Positions 12,746 through 26,183 of a DNA stretch of 64,000 nucleotides are shown piece by piece. Location of the stretch: NCBI GenBank assembly GCA_030247855.1, contig JAPDRN010000081.1:1-64000 (forward strand), written 5' to 3'. The position numbers and the translations under genes are program-made. Every line of letters starts with the position of its first letter. Within the stretch, counting starts at the first letter, position 1. Below the pieces are notes generated by a model. The model did no database searches. It saw only the letters and a list, made by a program, of their open reading frames with translations, and had not been told where the DNA came from. Source of the stretch: Knufia peltigerae. Its lineage: Eukaryota; Ascomycota; Eurotiomycetes; Chaetothyriales; Trichomeriaceae.

Positions 12746-15300
12746 CTGTATCGCGGTGCCGAGGGATCAGTTTAACGCCCATGCGGTTTGGCGCCGCTTT
12801 AAGACCCTTAATCAGGTTTAACACTCTCGAAGTTCGTCTCGTTCAGGGAAAGTGTGGCCAGTTATAGTTTAGTGCTGACCGGTCAGGCCTCTCACCGCTT
12901 TACCTCCGACCCCTGTCAACCCTCCCACTATAAAAGAACGTCGTCCCTCACCGTTTTATCAAGTCTCCTTCTCTTCGACCCTCAGGCTCTCTCGTCCTCA
13001 GCCTTCATGGCCCGGAACAGGAAAGCGTCAGCTAATAGCAACAAGGATCTTACGATGCTCATACCGCACTACGGTGGTCCCCAAGATAAACCCTGGACCA
13101 CTTCGCCACTCAGTTACCCGTGACAATTAAATCGCTCTTATCCTTCGCAACAAGAAAGTTAGGCACGTCTACCGGTCACATCCATGCCTACATTGAATCT
13201 CACTAGCTACTCTAGCTATAAAGCCCCTCGGTTAAAGACATCTACATGCACAAGCGTTATCTCACATCTCTCCACCGTTCAGCCGGTCCAGGCTTCTTAA
13301 TATGTAAGCGCCTTGTGTAACTGGAATGAGATGGACTGACCTCCTAAGTTCTTGAAGTCTTCGTGACTTAAATTGGAAAGGGGACTGCCCGGGGGGTTTC
13401 GAGAGCGTCGAGATGGAACTTATTTTGCGCGATTAACGATTTCAACAAGGACAATTCTTACTTAGAGCCGACAAGGCACTACTCAGTACTACGCATCGTA
13501 CTGACCTGTTCACAGAAGACTGTGAAAGGTCCATGTGTCCCAGTGCGGGCTTCGGCCTTCTTACCAACGTTCCATCCGAAGCTGCCCTGTCCTGCGACTC
13601 GAGCGGGGGGGTTACATTGCAGCCTGGCACTAACTGAATCAGTGACTGGTAACGACGGGCTCGTCTGCGAGCGTGATGGTGCACTGCGGGTTAGGACATC
13701 CGTAACCCTTGTCTTCCTTCACCAGGACCTACCACCCTTCCGCAAACGGGCGATTTTATCCGACCGGGCGAGAATCTGTTTGGACAGTCGCGGTCCCTTC
13801 GAACACTCTTCACTTGATCGCACTGAGACCGCACTGAGACCTGACGACTTCAGAGTTTGGAAGCGTTAGCCTGCTTCCATGGTCGGTCTGTCGCTCGATT
13901 GGTCTCTGCTTCTGTCTCGCCCCGCTCTGGACGAGGTCATGGTCTTAGGGGTTAGGGGAATGATTTTGTCGCTCCATCTTCTAGCTGGCCAAGGGTTACG
14001 CGATTCCTGCAGACACTATTGTGGATCACCATCACGCCATACTTAACGCATATGTCTATAACTCTCACAATCTAGTGTTAAGGCCGTGACCTAAGCATGG
14101 TGAGTACCTCCGGACTGTTTGTACGGTCTCTAGTTTTAGCAACTTCAGCTACAGCCTATATATAGAAGGCCAAGTTACGGAAGCCGCTGAGTGAAATGAA
14201 ATGAGGGAACAGCAGAACTGACAACGATAGTGATCCATTGAACAAGTGATCATGACTTTCGTGCCGGTGATTATTAGGCTGTAATGAGGGCCAAATAACC
14301 ACTTTCCCTCTCGACGTCATCATTCGTCAAGTTTTACCCACAAATCTCTGGCTGCGACAGCCCCGGCTATGTTTAGATCTGTATGACCTTCGCCCATTTG
14401 GCAAATGCGAACGAAACCGCACTCAGCCAGACTCATAATAATGTTAATCATTTGAGGATCTAAAGATGCTCACCGCGGTCTAGTTGTACAGCCTCTCGGA
14501 GTGATTATCCCACTACATGATAAGATATCCCTTACATGAAAGAGAACAATCAGTTAATTTCGTCCGGATCCCGATACTTTTCTGTCACCACAGTTTACCT
14601 ATGCGACAGATCGCCTCAGCGGTAAGTGATCGGTTGATTCAAGAGGCTGTGGCCGCGTACTGTCTAGAAGAAGCGTTCAGGGCAATTTGCAGCCGTCAGA
14701 TCCGTGATAACACTGTTAAGGTACACGTACACCGCCTAGGAAAAGCTAATTAGGGCGGAGTTATGGTTTATAACTCTTTTAAGGATAATCCTATAAGAGC
14801 ATAATAACAGGGGTGCGATTTCAGTTCTCTTACTTAGCTATCCGGAAATGGCGCGGTTATTCCCTAAGTAGCCGTGGGATTTAGAATCTCTTCCTCGGTC
14901 CGCATAGTAACAGTATAGCCCCTTAAAGCGTTTAATACTTCTATTATCTACCCAGTCCTCATGTCTATATCACGCAAGCTATCCCAATTTCTCCTGCAAC
15001 GACCTTATCAACTTTGGTAGTCTTCTATTCGTTTAGAATAATATCTCTATGCACCATATTCTGCGTGCGTTTTTAACATGAATAGTATCATCTTTAAGGA
15101 CCCTTCTAAACCTTGGATACGCTCTAAGTAGCACGCTTGTGCAGCGCCGGCCAGCTTTGTTACCTCCTCGGGCTGAGAATGCATTCGAGAAGTTGAGCCA
15201 CAGGCCGTGACGCTAGTTCCCAAAATTAGGCTACACAAACACTCTCACACAAGCGACAAAGGCCGTTCTAATAAGCTTGAATGATTTTAGGTCACTCTAC
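12746..15300. other. GC-richer island inside the subtelomere
   Basis: At about 12,746 the sequence changes abruptly from extreme AT to roughly balanced composition with normal CpG and CpA. Open frames reach 115 codons (13,522-13,869), but overlapping frames on both strands are equally long and none carries a recognised motif. A promoter-like arrangement is seen near 12,931. The block looks like DNA that escaped RIP or arrived after it, possibly a decayed single-copy gene region. Confidence 0.5.
12931..13122 (+). promoter_or_regulatory. Promoter-like start of a truncated gene
   Basis: TATAAAAG at about 12,931 is followed by a CT-rich stretch (12,955-13,000) and an ATG at about 13,007. The ATG opens a 38-codon frame beginning MARNRKAS and ending at 13,122. 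TATA box, pyrimidine-rich initiator zone and ATG in this order is how a highly expressed fungal gene begins. The frame then stops and no downstream exon could be supported. It is either a fragment of a gene captured at the subtelomere or chance. Confidence 0.25.
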
Positions 15301-18300
15301 TCTTACCGATAATAAAAGCGCTGATAGACCACTCTAGAGTTACAAATGTGCCGCAGCCTTCTGCACAATATTAATACTAATGATAGGCGGATTTTGGAAG
15401 ATACTCCCCTCCATAACGACATCTCCCTCACACAGATTAATAAAAATGGCCTGGTTAAGAGTCTTGACGACAATTTGGAAAGTCTCTTTTTCGGTGTTCC
15501 ACCAAATTTGGACTTTTTCAAAACGACCGGGTCCGATGGACATTCTATCGGTTAAGCCCAGAGCTTCTCTTTACGGGCTACTAAGACCTATGACGTGGTT
15601 ATTTCGTCACCAAGCGGCGACAATTTGATCCGCTCTAAAACTCCTGGCCTACGGATAAACTTTAACGTAATTAACCTCATAATAGAGTTAGACTACTCTT
15701 AGTTAAAGCGAATAGAAGTATTGTCTCTGTAGTAATGCTTTCCGCTATTCTCGCGTCATAAATCCCGGATAGAGGTGTTAATTCTGACTTGTTATCCCTT
15801 ATTGGCCTCCTAACGGAATTTTCTCCTCACTTGGTCTGCAGACTTTGTGGTAACACCGAAGGAACCCAGAGAACGAACGATATCTTCGCGACCTATTAAG
15901 CGCGTTAAACGTGGCCAAAAACGACGATATGAGAATAAGGCTGATTTTAACTCCTCGCTTTCTCGTCGAGTGTGTGTGGAAGTTATCACTAACAAAAGGC
16001 TAACCCTTATTTATTGAACGCTTAATGAAGACTTTATCTCAAGTTTCCGCGGAAGTGAAGATTAGCTTTATAAGTTAGGCTTTAAGCTAGGAGCCCCTAT
16101 TAGAGCGGGATTCTATAACTTCACTCACGGATTAGATAGTGAGTAGACCCTCATTAATTATGACGCGGGTTTAAACTATAAGGGTAACACTGGACCTAGT
16201 TTTACCTTAATTGAGCCCTGTCTAAGTCTAGCCATGCAGTTAAATATTGATAAGCCTATGGATAGTTATCGTGAGTAGAAGTAGGAGTAGCACCATGATG
16301 GGTTGAGAATTATGAGTGTCTAACCTGTGATAGCTACTGATGCTGCCTTTATGACCGCTGTTATTGACAGTCTGGCGGACCTATAGGACTTTTATCACTT
16401 ACCTGTAGCTTGGGCCTTCGAATGCGGTGTTTACCCGGATAACCTGGCTAATATCGTTCTTAAGTCACTAACTGACTATTACTGGCTCCTTATAGCCACG
16501 ATATCGCGACCTGCTAGTAATATGGATAATCTGAGATAAGGTTGAGCTAGGAGGAGAGGAAGATGTTCACCCGACCTAGACATGAGTAGCGACTTCTGTC
16601 CCAGCGAAAGTGAAACGCTGTCCTGGCTGATGAAGCGAGGTCACTGGACATTAGATGAGGATAATAACTTAACGGAATGGCGGCGCCTAGGCAGGTTGTG
16701 GTTGTGGATCTTTAATCAATTTCCTGAATAGTTCGAAGCTGCGGTGTGATCGCGTTGGTTCGTGATTCTAGCACCATGAGCAAAATTCGCCTAAAGATTT
16801 AGGTTTAAGACTTGTAGATAGATTCTTCACGGAAGAGTATGTATGTTCACTAGACCCTACGAATGGTCATGCGTTTTCACCTGTAAAAAACTATCGCCAT
16901 GGGTTATAATTTGTATAATTCCTCTTATAGTGATCCCTAACCGTAATCTCGAATAAATAAATGCGCGCAATATCTTAACCCTCGGGGCTAAGCCCGAAAG
17001 AGTTAAGCGGGAGCACGCTTAGCACTCTTGCGATGGAGAAAGAAATTCTTGAAAATCAGGTCACTCCTTTAATAAACAACGTTAGAGATATGACCTCTTA
17101 ACTCATGAAGCAAAGGTCGTGAAGATATTAATTAAGGACTTAGGGTAAGTTAGGTGATCTTCTAACTTCTGATCAGTCACTAGTCAAGATTCAGTACCGT
17201 TGTTACTAATGTGCATTTAGTCGTGCCTAAAGGTTTGGTTGTAAAATAACCTCCGCTACGATTCCAATTTCGTATCTAGCTAACCCACTAAACTCGATTA
17301 CCCCTTCTCTCTGATGGCTTAAAAGACCTGTTAACGCTTCTTTCACCTCTTATTCTCCTATCTATATAACACTTATAGTCATAATATAGCACCTGATGTT
17401 AATATCATTGAGCTACTTAGACTCTTAAGGATAACCGCTTGTACACTTTAATATGGAAGAGAATAATAACTTAGTATAATTAGCGGAGGATGGCTTATGG
17501 ATAAATACCATCAAATTTAATTCATTCGACCTCGTTGAACTAGCCTTAACAGCGAACTTAACACGCGAGCTATATAAGAAACGACTTAAGGAGTTGTTGC
17601 GAACGCTCTATTCAGACAAGATAAGCCTATTCTATGGCCAGGATAAAAGAGTTATTCTTAGTGACCTTTTATGGCCGCGACATCACTATGTCAATTTTCT
17701 CCGAGGCTATATATCTAAGAATTCATAGGAAGCTTAGGTGGTTACTTTTATAAGATTAAAGTAATTCTGGCAGCAGTTCAGTGTGTTGACCTGGAATAAT
17801 GTATTAACTCTATGAATACTGTGTCCTTTAGACGCCACATGGTATCCCCATATCTATATGACCAGGATATTTGAAAAAGATTCCTGACGCGTTGATGTGC
17901 CCGATCTTAAAGTTCACAGTATAAGTAATTAGATCCTAGCCTTCTAAGTCTTGAAATGACGCTAACCAATTTTCACCCATTGGCCAGACTTTTGATAATT
18001 TTCTAAGGAGAGGAAACCTAGGGGCTGGTGGGAAATATCATATTAAAGAGTTGTGCGAATAGGCGGTGCGACGAAGAAGCTCTAAGCCTGTAACTTATTG
18101 CTTGCGTTGTAGGCTACCGCCACGAAAGTCTATTAAGCCCGCCTAGAGCACCTCCTTAACTATTCTTTAAATGAAGCCCTTGAGAAGCTCCTTTTTCATG
18201 CTTATCAAATTTAATGAAGTAGGCGAATGTCTTAAAACAGTTAGGATAAAGCCTACTTCAAAGCCATTATGGCTAATATTAAGGCTATTCCGCAATTCTA

Positions 18301-21300
18301 GACCCTATAGATAAGAGTTGAGGTCTTTTATATTCTTAAAGGCGATATATACTACGCCATTAGATAACCTTAGAACCTACTATCCTGTCTGTGAGGACTT
18401 AACAATTTTTTGTATGCGATAATTTTCTATATCATGTTCGATCGATTTATATTTGTCTTCTAACTGCAGATTCTCCTCAAATATAGTGGTCGAGTTATCT
18501 TGATAAAGGGGTTCAATAGATTTTGAGTCACTGACATGCATTACATTGGTATTGATTTCGTCAAATTTTAATAGCTTCCTCTCGTGGTTTGATTGCTTTG
18601 GCAAGAAGGGTGGTTGACACGAATAAAGTATGGTAATCGAATCTATCTTTTGAACGAGTCTTCTTATCATTGCTCTAATGTGTCTTACTCTTAGGAAAAT
18701 AAGCAGGGTAGCCAGCCCTCATAACGAACTTGAGGTGTAATATTATCCATTTAGAAGTTACCTCTTTATTTGGTCTCTTTGGACATAATTACATATCTAA
18801 CCTTGCTTAAGCCTGTATTGAAGGCACTAGGGTCTAAATAAAAGGGTGTGCACTTGTATGCACTGAACATTTATTCATGAAAGAGTCCTTCGCAAAACGC
18901 TGACCGCCAGAAGCTTTGTGGAGCCTTATAGATACTAACACTAATTAATAGCTTGGGTAAGTCTACACACTCTTGCTCTTAACATTTGACTATAACCAGA
19001 TTGCATACACAGCCTTTAGGACCGCTGTGCACTGCGCTATTTTTGTTCCCTGGATTCTGGACCTACTGAGTTAGACTTTTCGAATCGTTGCGCATACTCG
19101 AGCAATTGAGAGACTTTTCAATTGACTTTACTATAATCTTCCCTATTTACTCCTCTATAGTGGTTATCATGTAACACCCGCCACTCCTTCTTAAGCAACT
19201 ATAAAGTGCATTATGGTGTAGCTAGCTACGTCGCCTCCCCTTTTCTTTAACTACTATCTTGCCTTAAAGTAGTGTGGGGACTACCTACACTTAAGCCTAA
19301 TATTAACCTAAGTGATAATAACTAGGAAGTTCGGTTAGTTATAAAACTAGAGTTATTATGATAGCCTACCTATACCTTCTTTTAGTACGTGATTTGTGAC
19401 ACTTACGCTAAGAATTATAGGAACGCTAAAGCTAGCTAACCCTTAGAGCGAATTAGAACTCTTCGTTATTTCTTGGTAATAACCTAAAGCGAAGTAAGAC
19501 TTATTGAGTCCGAGGCTATTTACGTTAAACAGCGAATTTATCACCGTGGTTAATGTCTTCCGTATCTCTGAAAGGCCTTTAATTAGATAATTAGGCCTAT
19601 TAATTACATTTAAAGTCCCGGTAAGACTTAAGGTTAGAAGTTCTCTTTCTAGGTTATAGTAGTTAATTAGTTAAGAGACTACTCACCATACATTACTATA
19701 TCATTTCGTCAATACCGGCGGCCCGAACCTAAAGCTTAGATTACCTCTTTACTATTAGCGGGAAAATAAATCCACGCAGATCCATTTAGCTAAATCTTCT
19801 ACCTAGGGGCCACAGGACCTAACACTAATAATAGTTCTCACGATAAAGACTTTAGCGTTCAGAGACTTTCGTTCAAACAACAATACCTATATCGTATAAC
19901 TTCTAGACTAAGAGCATCAGTAACCAACACGAACAAATTATACAATTATCTCTAAATACATTATAGTGACTTATTCTAGTGTTTATTCTCACGCTTACTA
20001 GGTATAATTACTCACGTCCAGCTAGGTTAGTAAACTATTCTCTCCACCCATTCCCTTTCATGCATCAACATCAACAGCTGTCTCACCTATCATCAGGAAT
20101 GAAATACATAAAGTTTCGTAGCTCTAAATACTTTGTGCTCATATAGGTTTAACACTAAGTGAACCATCATCTTATATCTCGCGGACAAAGTGACCTCATA
20201 TTATGTATGAATGAAAATTACGGGTTCCTAATAACGTAGAGATATAGTAGCTTCGGATTTATGTAGGATATTGTATCCATTCTCCAGGTCCCCAATGATA
20301 ATTTAATAAGCCTCAGCACCATATGAGAATCTTTTAACGTTAACACTACCCATCAACTGGTACCTCACCCTTAATATCATTACTCAAGGTGTAGAGATCA
20401 TTTCAATAATATACACAGATTCAATCCTATCCCTGATAGTAAGTCAACCCGGCCAGCCCCCAGCAGGATACTACTTAAGGGTCATGATATGATGCAGTCT
20501 CAGATGCCTACAGAGCTCCTCAAGGCCACGATAGCCCGTGTACGGACACTTTCGGATCGGATGGACGATGATAACTCGCCATTCTCTGCAGGAGGTTCAG
20601 CGGGCACCCAGTAAGTACGGCGCTAGTGATCTTATCGGCACAGCAACATCACGAGTACCAGTATCAACACTGTGATGACCATCAGATATTATGAGATTGA
20701 ACTCGGTGGGAAGGTAAAATAAGGCCTGGTAATATTTACAGTATCCACGGTTTAAAGACATGCTTAGCGGCGGATCTAAATCTTCTTATCCACAGAGTAT
20801 AAAGTATCTAATGCCTAAGCCACGCCTCAATAGGTATGGTAACGTACGCTCATCGCCTCGGTAGCAATAAAACATCCGATAGATATATTTAGATATCACA
20901 TTAATAGCATTCTTCACATCTTAACAGCGTTATCTACTTCATTGTCGATAGACTCTAAACTAGTAGCAAGCGCACATTCTCTTGTGAGGCCATTAGCGAC
21001 CAGTCTGCACCGCACCATCGAAGCGATCCAGAGTTAACTCTCGTTCCCTCTCTAGGTGTAAGAGCAGATAATGCCGAGGAGTCTTGCGAGGAAAGGCATA
21101 AAGGAGAAGCCATTTTTGAATGGAAAATAACGACGCGATGCGGCGATCAGGGCTGTCGTATGGATGGTACAAGGATAAGAAGAAGCAGGCATGACCTGGA
21201 AACAGCGAAGCTTCCAGGGTCCAAAAGATTGATTCGGCGGGAGACAAGTCTGATAGAGTCGTGGTTGGCTGAGGGAGAATATTCCTCTGTGAGCACAAGC

Positions 21301-21850
21301 CACCAAAGAGAAAAGCCGCAGGAGCTGGTGACAGTGGGATTTGCTGGCAACTTGGAACTGCATCTAGTGTGTTCTAGAAAGCATTCCCTTTACGCAGATA
21401 CTTCCATCCCCGCCAAGTCGAAAGGTAGAACAATGGGGTCCTTAATGGATAGAACGATTATCAGTATCTTAACTTCCTTTGGCACCTCAAGAAAGCACAC
21501 TTTGTTCTCTAATTAAAGTGTGAGATAAGGCTTGGGCGAAAGGACTGTCAAAATAACCGCCGAAGATCAAGGGCGCAAACAAAATGGCCTCGTCCAAAAA
21601 TAGCACATACACATGTCATCAGTCAGTTCTTAGCCCTTGAGGGATAGCTCTCGAAAGCAAACTACCAATTCAATTGAAGTCGGTTAGATATAGGTTCAAA
21701 ACTGTGTCGCGACGTGTACTGAAGTGACCGTGGCTAACGTTACATCCTTTCCTTAGCATCCTTTCCTTGGCATTCTTGCGACAGCGAAATTAGGCTCGCC
21801 TCTGATAGCTTCCCCTCTAATTGCGGACGCTCCCGGACCGACTATACCGC
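15301..21850. other. Intermediate-composition non-coding region
   Basis: This is sequence of mixed composition with many stops. Open frames up to 118 codons (21,160-21,516, overlapped by three frames on the other strand) have no recognisable domain. A 96-codon minus frame at 18,380-18,670 is rich in polar and acidic residues but unplaced. There is no strong RIP signature through most of it. I can support no gene, tRNA or intact transposon here. Confidence 0.5.
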
Positions 21851-22669
21851 CCTAAGTTCGCTTCGGTTATCCTTTAAGGGGATTACCTATCCTAGGACCT
21901 CTGTCTATTAGGTCTATTTTTATAAGGAATAAGAGATAGTTAATGACGTAATACCTATTATGAGTTTTAATGTAAATAATGTTTTAGTGTTTCCCACGTT
22001 ATTATAGAACATTAAGCTAGGAATAAAGTACTATCCCTTAAAGCTTCTCTCGTAAAACCTAAGTAGCGATATTAAGATTAAAAGGGTGTTATAAAGTCGG
22101 TCTAACCGTAGGCCGCATATAAACCCATGATAATAAGATAAGAAAGAAAAGCCGAGCCAGCCTAACATTATTCTAGCATATATTCATAGTGAATACATAT
22201 ATAAATAAGTGCTAAGACTAGGGTCTATCATTTTCAATATATTTATCTTCAATACATAGCCAAATTTTCTTAGTTATTTTCTATCTCTTCTTATATTACT
22301 CTTTAGTGCTAACGTGAATAATAAGCGAGTGAGACAGATAAGTAAGTGAGACATCTCTTCAGATTTTCTAAACCTTTAACTTTTAACGTAATTTTCTCTA
22401 TCATAACACATGGTATCTACTAATACTAAATATTAAATAGTCCTTACTCTTTAAGCTATTAAATAAACCCTAAATCTTAGTACCTAAAAAGCTACCGAAA
22501 TCTATAGCTATAGCCATGTGACCCTATCTCGCTAACTTAAGGGTACCTAGTCTCGCAATAATAATATATCTAACTTACGAAATCTAATCTCTCTTAAAGA
22601 GAATATAATTATTTAGTATGCTCTTAACCTTAATGTATAATTATACTCTCTCTAACTTATTAGTGTGAA
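21851..22669. other. RIP-like AT-rich spacer
   Basis: The sequence returns to strongly AT-rich, TpA-rich DNA without open frames, as in the first 9 kb. No element could be named. Confidence 0.6.
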
Positions 22670-23556
22670 AGATATAGCTAACTAACTACTCACAAAGTGT
22701 AATGCGCCTCCTATTAAGAAGTAATAAGCTTCTAACTTTGTTAAGTGATAACCAGAGCTTTAGACATATTTTTTTCGTCGGTATAACTATATAAGGGCTT
22801 AATGTGAAGATTCTAACGCGATTTAAGCATGGTTCGCACTAATGAAGAATATAGTTATAAAATATGGCGTAATAGATACGAATATCTATAATTTTAATGA
22901 GACTAAGTTTATAATAAGTATAATCTTAATAGGGATTATTATGATAAGCACTAAAAGGTGCTTAGGCGTTAAGCTAGTTTAGCCTAATAATTAGGAATAA
23001 GTAATAGTGATTTAAGGTGTTAATACGTTAGGCTGAATAGTTTCACTATTTATTATTGTTTTAGGTAAATATTATCTCTTTACTTAGTACTAAAATAGCA
23101 CTCTTTCACATAATTAAGTTATTATTATATCATTTAATGGCTAGACCATAAATAAAAGAGATTTAGAATGGATTTAACACTTTAATTAGTATATAAAACC
23201 GCGAATAATAGGTAAATATTATCTCCTAGTCCTTAATGGGTATAAAAGTTATCACTTAACCAATTTTAAGCTCTACTATAAGGAGCATAATATTATTACC
23301 CTCTATATACTATCTTATTTATCTTATATTCTTTAGTCTCTTAATGTTAAGTGTTTTAGCCCGTTAAAATAGGTATATAGTGACTAAATTAAGAAGAGAG
23401 TCCAGGTTAGCACCACTTATATTTTAAAGGAGAACTTCTTTCCCGCGTTTTTAGCCACTTTTCAATAGATAATAACGATTTAAAATGTTTAGGTAGGGTT
23501 CTAAGGGGCCAGGCTTATTCTTTATAATTTGAAAAGTATAATTACTTATTTAGATA
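22670..23556 (+). repeat. Inverted repeat arm, left
   Basis: The reverse complement of this ~887-bp segment aligns end to end with 26,184-27,353 after removing the LTR-like insertion there. The outer edges share TGTGAGTAGTTAGTTAG and the inner edges share TCTAAATAAGTAATTATACTT. Mismatches are dominated by C/T and A/G transitions, so both copies were RIP-mutated separately. It is probably part of a repeated element present in opposite orientations. No coding frame remains. Confidence 0.85.
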
Positions 23557-24327
23557 TAAAGCTATAAACACTAACCCCTAAAAAATAAGGTAGTGTATTA
23601 CCTTAAACCTAAGTATTTAAGATATTTAATAATCTAATTAAAGCTAGCTTATAATTTATATTCATTAAGAATTAAGTCTCTTAACATTAAGGAAACTCTC
23701 TAACTTTAATTCTTAAGGTTATTAATTAATTTATAAAGGGTATAATAAGAATTATACACTAAATTACGCTATTAAAGTCTAAGGTTAAGACACTTTATAA
23801 TAAGAATACATTACTTAGCCATTATTACCAGGCGAAAAAGAAGTAACTATACGCTAAAGAAAGTATAACGCTTAAGGAGGGTTAGTGTTTAGAGTCTTAT
23901 AGTTATATTTAGGTTATAATAAAGTAAGAAATATAGTCTAGTAATGATCTAAGTTAGTGGTGTGAAATGAGCGCGTAGTGGTGTGGTGTCTATAGTAATA
24001 TTGGATATAACTTTAGAATTTATTAAGTAGTTATAACTTTATCTAAGAAAGAGGAATTTAAGTAATTATAACTATTTAATACGTAATAATTAAGTGTAAC
24101 TATAAAATGTAATAATGATTAAGTGAAGATATCTTACTTACTTATTTATCTTACTCACTTATTATTCATATTAATTAATTAATAATATCTATAGTTTTAT
24201 TAATATAATAAGTAATTAGTGATTATATATTATAACTATAAGTAATATAATTATTCCTAAAGTGTTAATAATATAAAATATTAATAGTTAGAATTTAATA
24301 TATAGTGATATTTAATATAATATTATA
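23557..24327. other. AT-rich sequence between repeat arm and transposon
   Basis: About 770 bp of very AT-rich sequence with no open frame. I tried to extend the inverted-repeat homology through it and could not do so convincingly. Confidence 0.5.
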
Positions 24328-26183
24328 GAGTACTATATAGTTTAATAAACTATATAGAGTAATAAACTATGAAACTCTATTTAGTTATGTTTAATCACTA
24401 CTCTTATTAACTATAGGTTATTAACGTACTTTTAAAGTAGCTAATCTTAAAGAGTGAGTTTAGAAGGCTATTTTAGCACATTAAAATTAAGAATATAAGT
24501 CTATTTATGCTACTACTATTACTTTTAATGTGTTACATTAAACCCTATTATATTAACTTACTAAAGGACTTTTACACGCTTAAGTTATAGAAATAATCTA
24601 AATCCTTTTAAACACGAAAGAAAAGACACTTATACAATAAGTCTCACAATATATATATATTAAATTATTTATTACACTAGCGTTATTAATTAAGCTAGCT
24701 AAATTAATTCGCTATAAATATATTTAATATATATTATAAAATTTAGTCTTCACTAAAATTATTATTTTAATTAGCTATAAATAACTTTATTACTTTCTTA
24801 ATTATTATCTAACTATTTAGAGTATTTATGTAAAGTAACTTAAGATTATATAATTTAATAGCGCATTATATAATAAGATTAAAATGTGATTTAATGCAGT
24901 TATCACTAAATTCTAAGAGCGCGCCTATAATAATTCTAATATTTAGAATATAAATAAGTCTAGTTTTAGGGTTAGAGAGAGTTAAATAATAAAGGTCTTA
25001 GTTCTCCTTAATTATTAGTAACAGTATAAGACTATAATAAGGAAATAGAAGTGAGTAACTATGATTAAATGTATTAATATAGCTAAAGATACACTTTCAT
25101 TAATAATTATCTTTAAGGGTTAAAACATTAATTCCGGATAGTTACTAGCTTAAACACTCTTTAATTAGCATTTCGCGGTTAGTAAGAATGGCTAAATATT
25201 AAATAAGCTTAGTCTATAATGGTTAATTAAGGTGTTTAAGCCTTAAACCCATAAGAAAGTAATAAGTTAGCCTTAATTATTAATTATTAATGGTTATGAA
25301 AGTTATATTAAAGCTAATTTTATTACTCATTATATAAAGAATAATATTAACTTATTAATTATGTCACCGCATTACTCTTATATCCTTTAGTCACTTAATA
25401 TAGAAGTGTTTTTAACATTTAAGCGCGCTCACTTAAATAAGACTAATGTGACTTTATAGCTTAGCATATAATGTATTTCGCGTTCAGAATGGCTTAAAAT
25501 GTTTATCCGCGCGCGTATAAAGGCTATTAAGCTAAATAATATTCTTACAAGATAGCGAGACACTAAGTTAATACTAAATGATCTATAGAAGGTACTAAAC
25601 TATCTTTCACGAAACATAATCGCACGCGTTTTATATCTAATTATATTATTAGAGAGGCGTAATTTTAACTTCTCTTTACTATATAGTTCTTCCCTAAATA
25701 GCATAAAACTCTAAGAATTTAATGTACTCTTAGATACGGTGTTAGCATAGATATCTAGGCTTATATTACTTACTAAGCGATATATAGCCTAGGTAACCTG
25801 CATAATAAAAATACTTATCGCTAAGAATACACTTCTTTAGCGATAGAATTAAGAGTAGAGTAAATTACTTAAGGTATAAAAGAGTTATAAGTAAGGTAAA
25901 AGAGTTAGATTAGAAGGTAAATTTATGTACTTTATAGAGAAAGTGTTAAAGGTTACTTAGGAGGCAGAAGCGAAGTGATTAATGAAATGGCGACAAGGTT
26001 TATTACGTTAGTAACCTATTACTAAAATTAAGTTCGAGGAGAAAGATAAAGTGTCTAACTACTTATTAATATCTTTAGATAATGGAATAGTTATGTTAGT
26101 GCCACGTTAGAGACATTAGAAGGTAATTAGATAGATTTTTATGGTTCATTACCCTATATAGTCCATTAAACTATATAGTACTC
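24328..26183. mobile_element. Fot1/Pot2-like DNA transposon, RIP-degraded
   Basis: The segment is bounded by terminal inverted repeats. Both ends read GAGTACTATATAGTTTAAT inward and stay similar for about 55-60 bp, with differences almost all A/G or T/C transitions. TA flanks both ends (24,326-24,327 and 26,184-26,185), as expected for the Tc1/mariner-pogo superfamily. The total length of 1,856 bp equals that of fungal Fot1/Pot2 elements, which are about 1.86-1.93 kb. The interior is extremely AT-rich with no transposase frame left, so the element is dead. It interrupts the right inverted-repeat arm or its edge. Confidence 0.8.

Noticed and set aside
13442..13869. Open frames on both strands (Arg-rich minus frame, 115-codon plus frame)
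   Set aside because: They overlap each other, have no known motif and no splice-supported extension; likely chance in balanced-GC DNA.
77..22669. Telomere-linked RecQ helicase gene
   Set aside because: Such genes are common at fungal chromosome ends, but no helicase motif is visible in any frame of this stretch.
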